A stretch of 64,000 nucleotides of DNA. It comes from SURF-55 sp040755195. GTDB lineage: Bacteria; Bacillota; Desulfotomaculia; Desulfotomaculales; Ammonificaceae. Below, piece after piece: positions 15,639-23,040 of this stretch (positions are counted from its first letter, which is position 1; the number at the start of each line of letters is the position of its first letter). The stretch spans positions 13,983-77,982 of the forward strand of contig JBFMBL010000010.1 of the NCBI GenBank assembly GCA_040755195.1, written 5' to 3'. The translations under genes were made by a program, and so were the position numbers. Under the pieces are notes generated by a model. The model worked only from the letters and a program-made list of their open reading frames with translations. It made no database searches and was not told where the DNA came from.

Positions 15639-16778
15639 TCATTTTACCGAATTCCTTACGCTATGGTTATCCCAAACGAAAACAATTCCACTCCTGGGTA
15701 AAACCCATTTCTTTAACTCGACTATTATAGTGTTATTTTTCAATCTTAAAATATTATGCCCGCCAAACTCATCAAAAAAGGGAATTGCAGCAACGTTTAG
15801 ATTATCTTTCATATGAGTAAAATGTATATAAATATCTTTAGTAGGTTCGGGTATGGCTACTATAAACCTGTTCTTTTCTTTTTCGTGAGGCATTCTAAAC
15901 CTTAAGCGAAATCGATACTCTTTATCTTTATCCTTTTCCCTTTCATTTCTCTCATTAGGCAACGCAAATTTTAACATGAAACCTTTTTCAGCATCTGTTT
16001 CTGGTAAAACAATTTGGTAGGGCAACTCATAATCACCCAACCACAAACTTAACTCGAACCATTTTGCCACTATTTTTTTTATTTGCTCAATGTCATATTT
16101 AACGATCATATTTTGGTGCTCTGTCCTTATTGACACCAATTCCCGAAAAAAGAAAACGTTTCTTTTTAGCCAAATATCTAGAGTACCAACATCATAGGCA
16201 AATCCCACATAAATGCTTTCCGTATTCCTGTCAAATTTCCTTGTATAAGATATATCCTGATACAACCAATAATACTCATCCTTTTCAAAAGCAACATCTT
16301 CTAACCTCTCGAGGTTTTGTTCTTCGTAGAAACTTACGTAATATCTAAAATCTTCTCTAAAAGAATATCTATTTTGCAAATATGGCGATATAACAGCATT
16401 AAAAATCATATCTCCCTCTTTTTGCCCCAATATTGATTCCGTTGATAATCGTATCATATTACTCTTAAATGCCTCAGAAAAATTATCTATAATTTCCCTT
16501 GTTAAAACCAATGCTTCGCTTAATTTCTCACTTAATTCTTGGTAATAATATGATTTAGTTAAATGTTCGTAAATTATATTCAAGATTAGAATAGGTAGAA
16601 TAATTCCTATCAGTGCTTCAGAAATTTTATCTAAAAACTCCTCAATTGTTAACTCTTTAACGTAATGTATCCTTAACAATAAAACAATAACATAAATAGC
16701 CATAAGGAGTAAACAAAAAATTATAGTTAAATTGCTAAATAACTTTTTTCTCACCTTTTTTCTTCTTAATTCTAACAC
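15639..16778 (-). CDS. Unknown membrane-anchored protein of the AT-rich operon
   Basis: Encodes 379 residues of no family I recognise. Two N-terminal hydrophobic helices (LTIIFCLLLMAIYVIVLLL and ALIGIILPILILNIIYEHL) form a membrane hairpin; the remaining 300 residues are cytoplasmic, starting with a helical linker (LSEKLSEALVLTREIIDNF) and then a mixed alpha/beta region rich in aromatic and charged residues. It begins three bases after vanX-like and is AT-rich like its neighbours, so it belongs to the same operon. A partner of the cell-wall enzymes or a membrane sensor are both possible. Confidence 0.7.
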   Translation of the reverse strand: MLELRRKKVRKKLFSNLTIIFCLLLMAIYVIVLLLRIHYVKELTIEEFLDKISEALIGIILPILILNIIYEHLTKSYYYQELSEKLSEALVLTREIIDNFSEAFKSNMIRLSTESILGQKEGDMIFNAVISPYLQNRYSFREDFRYYVSFYEEQNLERLEDVAFEKDEYYWLYQDISYTRKFDRNTESIYVGFAYDVGTLDIWLKRNVFFFRELVSIRTEHQNMIVKYDIEQIKKIVAKWFELSLWLGDYELPYQIVLPETDAEKGFMLKFALPNERNEREKDKDKEYRFRLRFRMPHEKEKNRFIVAIPEPTKDIYIHFTHMKDNLNVAAIPFFDEFGGHNILRLKNNTIIVELKKWVLPRSGIVFVWDNHSVRNSVK

Positions 16779-16781
16779 TTC

Positions 16782-17498
16782 TTATACCCCATTCTTAGGT
16801 AAGGTCGCACCGTAAATGGCATCCTTACCTTTTAATGCACCCCAAAACTGGTTTCCATAATCGTAGTGCCACCATTCTTCAGAATAATTCGTAAATCCTA
16901 CATTAGTCATAAGTCCAAAAAGTATTCTTCTATTCTTCAAGAACAGTTTCTCTTCTTTCGTTAGTTCTCCTCTTTCTTCCTTTGCTTCGTAGTATCTAGT
17001 CTTCGATTTGGTGTTATAGTCGTCAAATTTACTTCCCATATTTTCAAATTCGTTATACTTATTTATGAGGTTAACATCAATGGCCCCGCCTGTTATATGC
17101 GGTGATGGTCTAGAATGGTTCGTCGAAGGTAAGGAAATATATTTCTCCGCCATTAGCTCAATTTCTTCATAAGTCATATTAGGGTATTTCTTTTTTAGTT
17201 CTACGACATAATTATTAAATAACTCCCTTTGGAGGCTTTCTGGCCTCCATGCATCCAAAACTGCTATTTTATAGTTTTGCGGCAATTCTTTAGCTGCGAA
17301 AACCAATTTGTTATAAACTGTTTCTCTTAGGTATAATTCTTGCCTAGCTCCTTTAATCTTTCTAAAATAGTAAATTGGATAAGTCTCTATTCTTTCGGTT
17401 CTTCTTACTTTAACAAGATCTTCTCCACACTCCCTAATTCTCACATGTTTCCAGTTACGTACGTCGTTAATAGTGGCAGGTATCTTTTTAAAGGTCAT
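16782..17498 (-). CDS. VanX-type D-alanyl-D-alanine dipeptidase
   Basis: A zinc dipeptidase of about 238 residues. The peptidase M15D motifs are all present: DAWRPESLQ with the substrate-binding Arg85, SxHxxGxAxD as S132PHITGGAID141 with zinc ligands His134 and Asp141, and E208WWH211 with catalytic Glu and third zinc ligand. Known VanX hydrolyses free D-Ala-D-Ala in the cytoplasm. The start is ATG at 17498, overlapping the ligase stop as ATGA with GGAAG upstream; ATG at 17507 is possible but leaves no room for the ribosome site. It is coupled to the ligase gene just before it. Confidence 0.9.
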   Translation of the reverse strand: MTFKKIPATINDVRNWKHVRIRECGEDLVKVRRTERIETYPIYYFRKIKGARQELYLRETVYNKLVFAAKELPQNYKIAVLDAWRPESLQRELFNNYVVELKKKYPNMTYEEIELMAEKYISLPSTNHSRPSPHITGGAIDVNLINKYNEFENMGSKFDDYNTKSKTRYYEAKEERGELTKEEKLFLKNRRILFGLMTNVGFTNYSEEWWHYDYGNQFWGALKGKDAIYGATLPKNGV

Positions 17499-18664
17499 TT
17501 TACACATCTTCCTTTAACCCCCATAGTGACATAATTTTCTAATAAATTATTCTCGAACGTAGTAATAATTTCCCTTTGATTCTGCTTTCTTTTTAACGCA
17601 AGTTTTATCAAAAAATCAGTTAACTCTTCAAAGGTTTTACCAGAAGCCTCCCACAAATAAAAGGCTAAGGAACCCGGTATTGTGTTTATTTCATTAAAGA
17701 AAACTTCGCTAGTATCTTTATCTATTAAAAAATCAACTCTTGCAACACCATTACAATTTAATTTTACAAATGCGTCTCTTGCCATAGATTTTATTTTCTC
17801 TTCATGTATACTATCTATTTCAGCGGGTATTATTCTTTTAGCTCCGCTCATTCCTTTCGTTGAGTTGTGCATGTATTTGTCATTATAACTTAAAATCTCC
17901 TCAGAACTTATGGGTTCCTCACAGCAAGATACTTCACATCCACCAATGTCTCCTAAAACCGAACAATTTATCTCCCTGAAATTTTTTATCGCTTTTTCTA
18001 TTAGTATTTTCTCAGAAAATATTCCAGCAATTTCAATTGCTTCTTCTAACTCAACCTCATCCTTCGCCTTTTTAATACCGATACTAGATCCCAAATTTGA
18101 AGGCTTGACAATAACTGGATAACCTAATTTATCTCCAACATAATTTCTTATTTCAGGAAATTTCTCCGGCCAATTTCTTGAAAAGAACCAATAAAAATCG
18201 ACTACTGGAATGTTAGATTCTCTTAGAAGCAATTTCGTTGCAATTTTGTCCATACAAATTGCAGATGAGAGCACATCGCATCCTACATAAGGAATGTCAA
18301 GTGTTTCAAAGAACCCTTGTATAGTCCCATCTTCTCCTTTGCTGCCGTGAAAAATGGGAAAAGCTATGTCTATTTCTTCGATAATATTTTTGCCAATAAC
18401 ATTAAATGGAAATTTAAACAGCACCTTCTTATCACCGTTACTTAATAATGTTACTCTTGCGCAGGATTTTATCAATTTATCAATATTATTAAAATTCTCC
18501 ACCTTAAGCAAAGCCTTTCCTGTATACCATTCTCCTTTTTTTGTGATATATATTGGCACTATATTGTACTTATTTTTCATAATTCCTATTGCCTGATGTG
18601 CCGTAATTATGGATACTTCATGCTCTACAGAGACACCACCAAAGAAAACTCCTACATTAGTCAT
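17495..18664 (-). CDS. D-alanine--D-alanine ligase family protein
   Basis: 389 residues, ATP-grasp fold: GVFFGGVSVEHEVSI at the N-terminus, FPIFHGSKGEDGTIQGF, the grasp lysine region YPVIVKPSNLGSSIGI, and FNEINTIPGSLAFYLW with metal-binding Asn/Glu. The omega-loop reads LSYNDKYMHN, closer to the Tyr-x-x-Lys-Tyr loop of D-Ala-D-Ala or D-Ala-D-Ser ligases than to the D-lactate-using VanA loop. It joins two D-amino acids (or similar) for peptidoglycan stems. A C-terminal tail of about 30 residues is unusual. Flanked by a MurF-like ligase and a VanX-type dipeptidase, 11 and overlapping 4 bases apart. Confidence 0.88.
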   Translation of the reverse strand: MTNVGVFFGGVSVEHEVSIITAHQAIGIMKNKYNIVPIYITKKGEWYTGKALLKVENFNNIDKLIKSCARVTLLSNGDKKVLFKFPFNVIGKNIIEEIDIAFPIFHGSKGEDGTIQGFFETLDIPYVGCDVLSSAICMDKIATKLLLRESNIPVVDFYWFFSRNWPEKFPEIRNYVGDKLGYPVIVKPSNLGSSIGIKKAKDEVELEEAIEIAGIFSEKILIEKAIKNFREINCSVLGDIGGCEVSCCEEPISSEEILSYNDKYMHNSTKGMSGAKRIIPAEIDSIHEEKIKSMARDAFVKLNCNGVARVDFLIDKDTSEVFFNEINTIPGSLAFYLWEASGKTFEELTDFLIKLALKRKQNQREIITTFENNLLENYVTMGVKGRCVK

Positions 18665-18675
18665 TATTAAACCTC

Positions 18676-20265
18676 CTATTCATCGTAAGTATCTGGCAAG
18701 TCATTTTCAAACAGAACCACTCCTCCAGGTTTCATAATTTGTCTTAATTGCGCAACGGCTTCGTTAAGATTATTTACAACAGAATACTTACTTATAGGAT
18801 AATTAAGTTGGTTGAGGCCATCTTTTATTGCTTGTGTTCGTTTTGCCCCCACTAGAATAATATAATCAAATACTTCTGCTGCCATTAAGCCAAAATTCTT
18901 ATTAAATTCATATTCTTTTTCCCCAAGTTCTACCATGCCAGGTGTTATTAGAACTTTAGGTGATTCCTCCATAGACGCCACCGTCTCTAAGGCCATCTGG
19001 CACCCTAATGGATTTGAGTTGAAGGAATCGTCTATGACCGTTACATTATTGAGCCCCGATTTTAGCTCCATCCGGTGGGGAATAGGCTTTACCCTTCGCA
19101 CTATGCCTGATATCCTTTCAAGATTCATACCTAATTCAGAAGCTACAGCCACGGATGCAATTATATTATAAGCATTATACTTACCCAGTAATTTAGTTTG
19201 AAAATGAACTTTGGTGCCATCTTTCTTTGAAATTTTAAATGAAGATCCTTTCGAATTTACTTTTAAATCGCTGAGTCGGTAGTCAAGTTCGCCCTCAAAA
19301 TTCATACCATAGCATATGCATTGTTTTAGTTTAGGAGGTTTAGGAAATTGTGCAATGTATTTATTATCCATATTAAGAAAAGCAGTACCATTCTCCGGCA
19401 GTGCCTCTATTAATTCATATTTCGTTAATATTATTCTTTCAATATTCCTAAAAGTCTCTAAATGTTGCTCGCCAATAGTGGTTATGATACCTACCCGAGG
19501 CTTTATGAGATTACAAATTTCTTTTATATCTCCTCTATTTCTTGCACCCATTTCTACTAGGAATATTTCATGAATAGGTTTAAGGCAATTTCTTATGGTC
19601 TTCACGACTCCCATTGTCGTATTATAGCTTTCGGGCGTCATTAAAACATTATAGCTATCGGATAGAATTTTATATAATATATGTTTTGTGCTAGTCTTAC
19701 CATAACTTCCTGTAATTCCTATCGGCAATATCTTTGAATTCCGAATTATTTTTCTTGCATCTCTATAGTAGTAGTATCCTATCAACCTTTCGATGGGCAT
19801 ATTAAGTAGATTACCATATATTACGAGCAAAAATGAGAATGAGGATAATAAAGATGTGGCAACAATAATAATTATTGAGGTTTGCAAAGTAAAATGAATT
19901 GCTATAGTGAAAAAAAATGCACAACATAAAGAAGCCAATATAGAGAAAAATAATCGTTTAACGCGATTAGTATAAACCAACGGTTTTTTATGTATACTAT
20001 TCTTCCTACTAATCGAAAGAATAAGGTATATGGCACTACTAAAAGCAAATATTGAAGGAATGCTTCTCGAAAATAATGATATTAGTGATAAAAAAGGTGC
20101 TATGTTAGTTAAAAGAAAAATTTTACTTGGATTGTTTCGAATCCACTTAATATAACGTACTGTCGAATAAGAGTTTAACTGTAACATATGAATATCTTTT
20201 GCCAATTTTCGGAATACATAGATCAAATAGGATAAACTGAAGAACAAATAGAAAATTTCTGTCAA
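18676..20265 (-). CDS. Membrane-anchored MurF-like ligase
   Basis: 529 residues. The first 160 or so contain about five hydrophobic helices (2-17, 50-66, 71-86, 106-124, 130-156) and the loop LQLNSYSTVRYIKW; the rest is a Mur ligase with P-loop G183ITGSYGKTST, EMGARNRGDI, TTIGEQHLETF and the central PHRMELK with DDSFNSNP. MurF adds D-Ala-D-Ala to UDP-MurNAc-tripeptide; ordinary MurF is soluble, so the membrane domain suggests a special substrate or localisation. It lies between an alpha/beta hydrolase and a D-Ala-D-Ala-type ligase in one AT-rich operon. Confidence 0.85.
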   Translation of the reverse strand: MTEIFYLFFSLSYLIYVFRKLAKDIHMLQLNSYSTVRYIKWIRNNPSKIFLLTNIAPFLSLISLFSRSIPSIFAFSSAIYLILSISRKNSIHKKPLVYTNRVKRLFFSILASLCCAFFFTIAIHFTLQTSIIIIVATSLLSSFSFLLVIYGNLLNMPIERLIGYYYYRDARKIIRNSKILPIGITGSYGKTSTKHILYKILSDSYNVLMTPESYNTTMGVVKTIRNCLKPIHEIFLVEMGARNRGDIKEICNLIKPRVGIITTIGEQHLETFRNIERIILTKYELIEALPENGTAFLNMDNKYIAQFPKPPKLKQCICYGMNFEGELDYRLSDLKVNSKGSSFKISKKDGTKVHFQTKLLGKYNAYNIIASVAVASELGMNLERISGIVRRVKPIPHRMELKSGLNNVTVIDDSFNSNPLGCQMALETVASMEESPKVLITPGMVELGEKEYEFNKNFGLMAAEVFDYIILVGAKRTQAIKDGLNQLNYPISKYSVVNNLNEAVAQLRQIMKPGGVVLFENDLPDTYDE

Positions 20266-20270
20266 ATAAA

Positions 20271-21065
20271 TTAGCTCCCTTTCCTGTCCTCCAAAAACTT
20301 ATTTAGGACTATCAAAAAATCTCGAGCATTATCAATATAGGAATAATGTCCCGCGTTCTTCAAAACTACCAAACCGGAATTAGGAATTAGACTTTTTATT
20401 AATTCAGCGTCGGATAATGGCGTTACTTGATCATTATCTCCCCATATTAATAACGTAGGAGCCTTGATTCTTGGCAAGAATGCCCTTAAGTCTTGATTAA
20501 CTATTTTCACCAAAGTACCTTGCATTACGCCTGAAGCGCTTCGATAGTCACTAGATCCAAGCTTTTTCTTAACCTGTTGTAGGATAGCTTCCGAATATAA
20601 GCTAAAACCGGGCAACCTAAGAACATACTTAACAAGTTTATAGGTATAGACCTTATAATAATAAGCAAGATTTCTTTTTGATTTAATTCCAGCGCTATCT
20701 ACTAATATAAGTTTCTCTACGTTATTATCTGCCGCATAATGTATGGCGATTCTTCCACCAAATGAATGCCCAATTAGAATTGGATTATGTATCTTTATGC
20801 TGTTAATAAACTTATTAAAGATTTTCGAATAGTCTTCTATGCCCCATGGTTCTGGAGGAGAGTCGCTTTTGCCAAAACCGGGTAAATCAAGGGAATATGT
20901 ACGAAATTTTTTTTCGAGTTGCTTGTGAACGAATTCAAAACTGTTGATTTGCCCACCCCATCCATGTAGTAGAACAACATCTTTTCCTTCTCCCGTAGCT
21001 TTGTAGTTTAGCTTCATACCATCAATCTCAATAAGCAAATGATCACCACTCTTCTCCTGATTCAT
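20271..21065 (-). CDS. Alpha/beta-hydrolase
   Basis: 264 residues with the alpha/beta-hydrolase marks LLHGWGG (oxyanion hole), nucleophile elbow GHSFGG, the Asp in LIWGDNDQVTP and catalytic His in LKNAGHYSYID. No signal peptide. The substrate is unknown; within a cell-wall precursor operon an esterase or amidase acting on a precursor is plausible but unproved. It is the first gene of the AT-rich operon. The ATG at 21065 has no clear ribosome site; a TTG nine codons later behind AGGAGAAG is an alternative start. Confidence 0.85.
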   Translation of the reverse strand: MNQEKSGDHLLIEIDGMKLNYKATGEGKDVVLLHGWGGQINSFEFVHKQLEKKFRTYSLDLPGFGKSDSPPEPWGIEDYSKIFNKFINSIKIHNPILIGHSFGGRIAIHYAADNNVEKLILVDSAGIKSKRNLAYYYKVYTYKLVKYVLRLPGFSLYSEAILQQVKKKLGSSDYRSASGVMQGTLVKIVNQDLRAFLPRIKAPTLLIWGDNDQVTPLSDAELIKSLIPNSGLVVLKNAGHYSYIDNARDFLIVLNKFLEDRKGS

Positions 21066-21100
21066 TCTACGCTTAGGAGGTAACCGAAGATTTCAAAATT

Positions 21101-21141
21101 AATGTTTACTCATTACATTATTAATGTTTGCTCATTACATT
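21101..21141 (-). promoter_or_regulatory. Twin 19-bp repeats, probable operator of the AT-rich operon
   Basis: AATGTTTACTCATTACATT (21101-21119) and AATGTTTGCTCATTACATT (21123-21141) differ at one base and repeat every 22 bp, two helical turns. Each is itself a loose palindrome (AATGT...ACATT). They end 36 bases upstream of the first gene of the operon, where a regulator would be expected to bind. Confidence 0.55.
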
Positions 21142-21465
21142 GAAGGATTATAGATTAGATTAAGGATAGCCTCGATTTATGCTCGAATTACACCCCGCTT
21201 CAGTTCTTTGGTGGACAAACGCCTCACATCCATCGTCTTCTACACCTTCTACAGTTTATTCTGCTTTTCCTATATATATCCCTTTCGGTAATTTAAGACG
21301 GAACTGAGTTTATTAAGAGATACTTGGGTGGGTTGAGGGAAAGTAGTCCACCGGTTGGGTTTTCGACATAGACTTCGGAATTCCTGCCGTTATAGTATCT
21401 TCTATGAGGAAGGCAAAAATGGCTACATGGGTAAACTATGCTTGATTATTCGCTGAGGTGATGAT
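21142..21465. other. Interval between the divergent AT-rich operon and spoIID
   Basis: No gene found on either strand. It presumably contains the promoters of both divergent transcripts, but I could not pick convincing -35/-10 pairs. Confidence 0.4.
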
Positions 21466-22437
21466 GTGTTGGTAAATTCCAAGTTTCCGATACTATGCCT
21501 AGTAATTTCCTTTATTTGCTTCGTAATTTTTGGCTGCGCCCCGAAAGCGGCGCGCAAGCCGCTGCAGCTTCCGTATATCCCAAAGGAAATAAGCCGGGGC
21601 GCCGGTAAGGAGCCTCGCATTAAGGTTTTTGTGGCCCAGGAAGGGCAAATAAGGGAAATGCCTTTAGAAAAATACGTTGAGGCGGTGGTGGCCGGCGAAA
21701 TGAAAAGCTCGTTTTCCGCAGAAGCCCTGGCCGCGCAGGCCATCCTGGCCCGCACCCACGCGCTTGAGTTCGTTGCGGAACACAAGCATTCAACCGTAAA
21801 TCCTGCCGCCGACATCTCCACTTCCTTTGAAGAAGCGCAGGCCTGGGCGCCCGAAAACGTCAACGACCGTATAAGACAAGCCGTGAGCCGGACGCGGGGC
21901 AAGGTGGTCGTTTACAACGGCCGGTACATCAAAGCCTGGTTTCACGCCCACGCCGGCGGGTTGACCGCAAAGGCCAAAGAGGGCCTTAACTACAAGTACG
22001 CTGAACCTCCTTACACCAGGGTGGTCAAGTCGGCCGAAGGACCCGGCGCGCCGAAAGACTATGCCGCATGGCGCGCGGTCTTTGACAAGCAGGAGGTTAT
22101 AAACGCCGTGCAAAGCCTCGGCACAGCACCCCGCAATTTCAACACGATCGACATCGTCCAAAAGGGCCCCTCCGGACGCGCCACCCGCATCCGCGTCGGC
22201 GGTGTGGAAGTCCCCGCACCGGATCTGCGCAAGGCGCTCGACAGCACCAGGATGAAATCCACCCTGCTTACCGGCGCGCGCGTGGAGGATAACAAGGTTG
22301 TTTTTGAAGGCAAGGGGTTCGGCCACGGCGTCGGCATGAGCCAGTGGGGCGCGGAAGAACTGGCGCGCCGGGGCAAAAAAGCCGAAGACATCATCCGGTA
22401 CTACTACAAGGACGTGGATATCGTTAAGATATGGTAG
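21466..22437 (+). CDS. SpoIID/LytB-domain protein
   Basis: 323 residues: a lipoprotein-type signal (ISFICFVIFGCAPK, cysteine at about residue 24), then a SpoIID domain with MPLEKYVEAVVAGEMKSSF, EALAAQAILARTHAL and GHGVGMSQWGA. In sporulation SpoIID is the lytic transglycosylase that cuts denuded glycan during engulfment; LytB relatives modify autolysins. The GTG start at 21466 has GAGGTGAT upstream. It stands alone, not beside spoIIIA or murA genes, so the exact role is open, but the domain supports a spore-former. Confidence 0.88.
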   Translation: MLVNSKFPILCLVISFICFVIFGCAPKAARKPLQLPYIPKEISRGAGKEPRIKVFVAQEGQIREMPLEKYVEAVVAGEMKSSFSAEALAAQAILARTHALEFVAEHKHSTVNPAADISTSFEEAQAWAPENVNDRIRQAVSRTRGKVVVYNGRYIKAWFHAHAGGLTAKAKEGLNYKYAEPPYTRVVKSAEGPGAPKDYAAWRAVFDKQEVINAVQSLGTAPRNFNTIDIVQKGPSGRATRIRVGGVEVPAPDLRKALDSTRMKSTLLTGARVEDNKVVFEGKGFGHGVGMSQWGAEELARRGKKAEDIIRYYYKDVDIVKIW

Positions 22438-22484
22438 TCGATATTGGTATCCACAAACTGACGGTCACCGCCCTCACCGGTCAT
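22404..22484 (-). pseudogene. vapC-like PIN toxin, 5' fragment only
   Basis: ATG at 22484, overlapping the antitoxin stop, begins MTGEGGDRQFVDTNI. FVDTNI is the hallmark opening of PIN-domain VapC toxins and holds the first catalytic Asp. Resemblance stops at about 22440, at the end of the convergent spoIID gene, and the frame ends soon after. Only about 15 codons of toxin remain, so the pair is broken. Confidence 0.65.
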
Positions 22485-22713
22485 GCAAATCTCTCCTGGC
22501 CCAGTTGACATTACCTTTGGTCCCCAGGTCGATACTCCCCAACATGCTCAAGTGATGCTCTTTTGCCTGGCGGTATCCTTCTTCCTTGCGTGCAATTTCC
22601 ACTAACAACTGCGTAAGGAGACCCGAAAGGGAGGTTCCTCGTTCAATGGCGATATGTTTTGCTTTTCGAAGAATCTCTTTGGGTAGCGAAAGCGTAACAT
22701 TTTGATAATCCAT
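22474..22713 (-). CDS. Ribbon-helix-helix antitoxin (VapB-like), orphaned
   Basis: 79 residues: an N-terminal RHH DNA-binding segment (VTLSLPKEILRKAKHIAIER, TSLSGLLTQLLVEIARKEE) and a C-terminal toxin-binding tail ending NWARRDLHDR, a common ending for antitoxins paired with PIN toxins. GGAGGGG precedes ATG at 22713. Its toxin gene survives only as a 5' stub, so this is an orphan antitoxin or a decaying pair. It likely represses its own promoter at 22725-22748. Confidence 0.75.
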   Translation of the reverse strand: MDYQNVTLSLPKEILRKAKHIAIERGTSLSGLLTQLLVEIARKEEGYRQAKEHHLSMLGSIDLGTKGNVNWARRDLHDR

Positions 22714-22724
22714 GCAATCCCCTC

Positions 22725-22748
22725 CACGTAATCTAGTATAGCACGTAA
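22725..22748 (-). promoter_or_regulatory. Antitoxin promoter with twin TTACGTG sites
   Basis: On the minus strand two TTACGTG direct repeats flank TATACT, a good -10 element, twelve bases before the antitoxin ribosome site. Short direct repeats over the -10 box fit autoregulation by a ribbon-helix-helix dimer pair. Confidence 0.5.
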
Positions 22749-23040
22749 ATACGGGATGTGACAGGGGGCGTTCTTCTCTGTCACGCTTTGACTGATATTA
22801 CCGCACCCTCGGCGCTAAGAATGTGTCACGGAACTGTCCCCTGACACGACCTAAGATGGTTTCCCCATTTGCAAAGAGATAATCTCATTCACTATACCTC
22901 CCGGTTTCAACTTATAATATTTATCGCCGATTCAACTTACTTGTGTTTAGCAAAACCGTGCGGCTTCCTCGTCCAAAATATTGAAAGGCAGGAACACAGG
23001 ATCGCCCTTATGCTTTCCTGTGTCCCTGCGCCAATTCTTA
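22749..23040. other. Non-coding interval with two GTGAC/GTGTCA inverted repeats
   Basis: No gene. GTGACAG (22758-22764) pairs with CTGTCAC (22778-22784), and GTGTCA (22823-22828) with TGACAC (22842-22847) around an AACTGTCCCC loop. The latter loop type is common in dispersed REP-like repeats. A related short string, GTGTCACAGGGGGCG, appears near 28760. Confidence 0.45.

Noticed and set aside
15639..21065. Classical vancomycin-resistance cluster
   Set aside because: VanX is present, but no VanH, no D-lactate-type ligase loop and no VanRS pair; the VanW-like gene at 8202 belongs to a housekeeping block.
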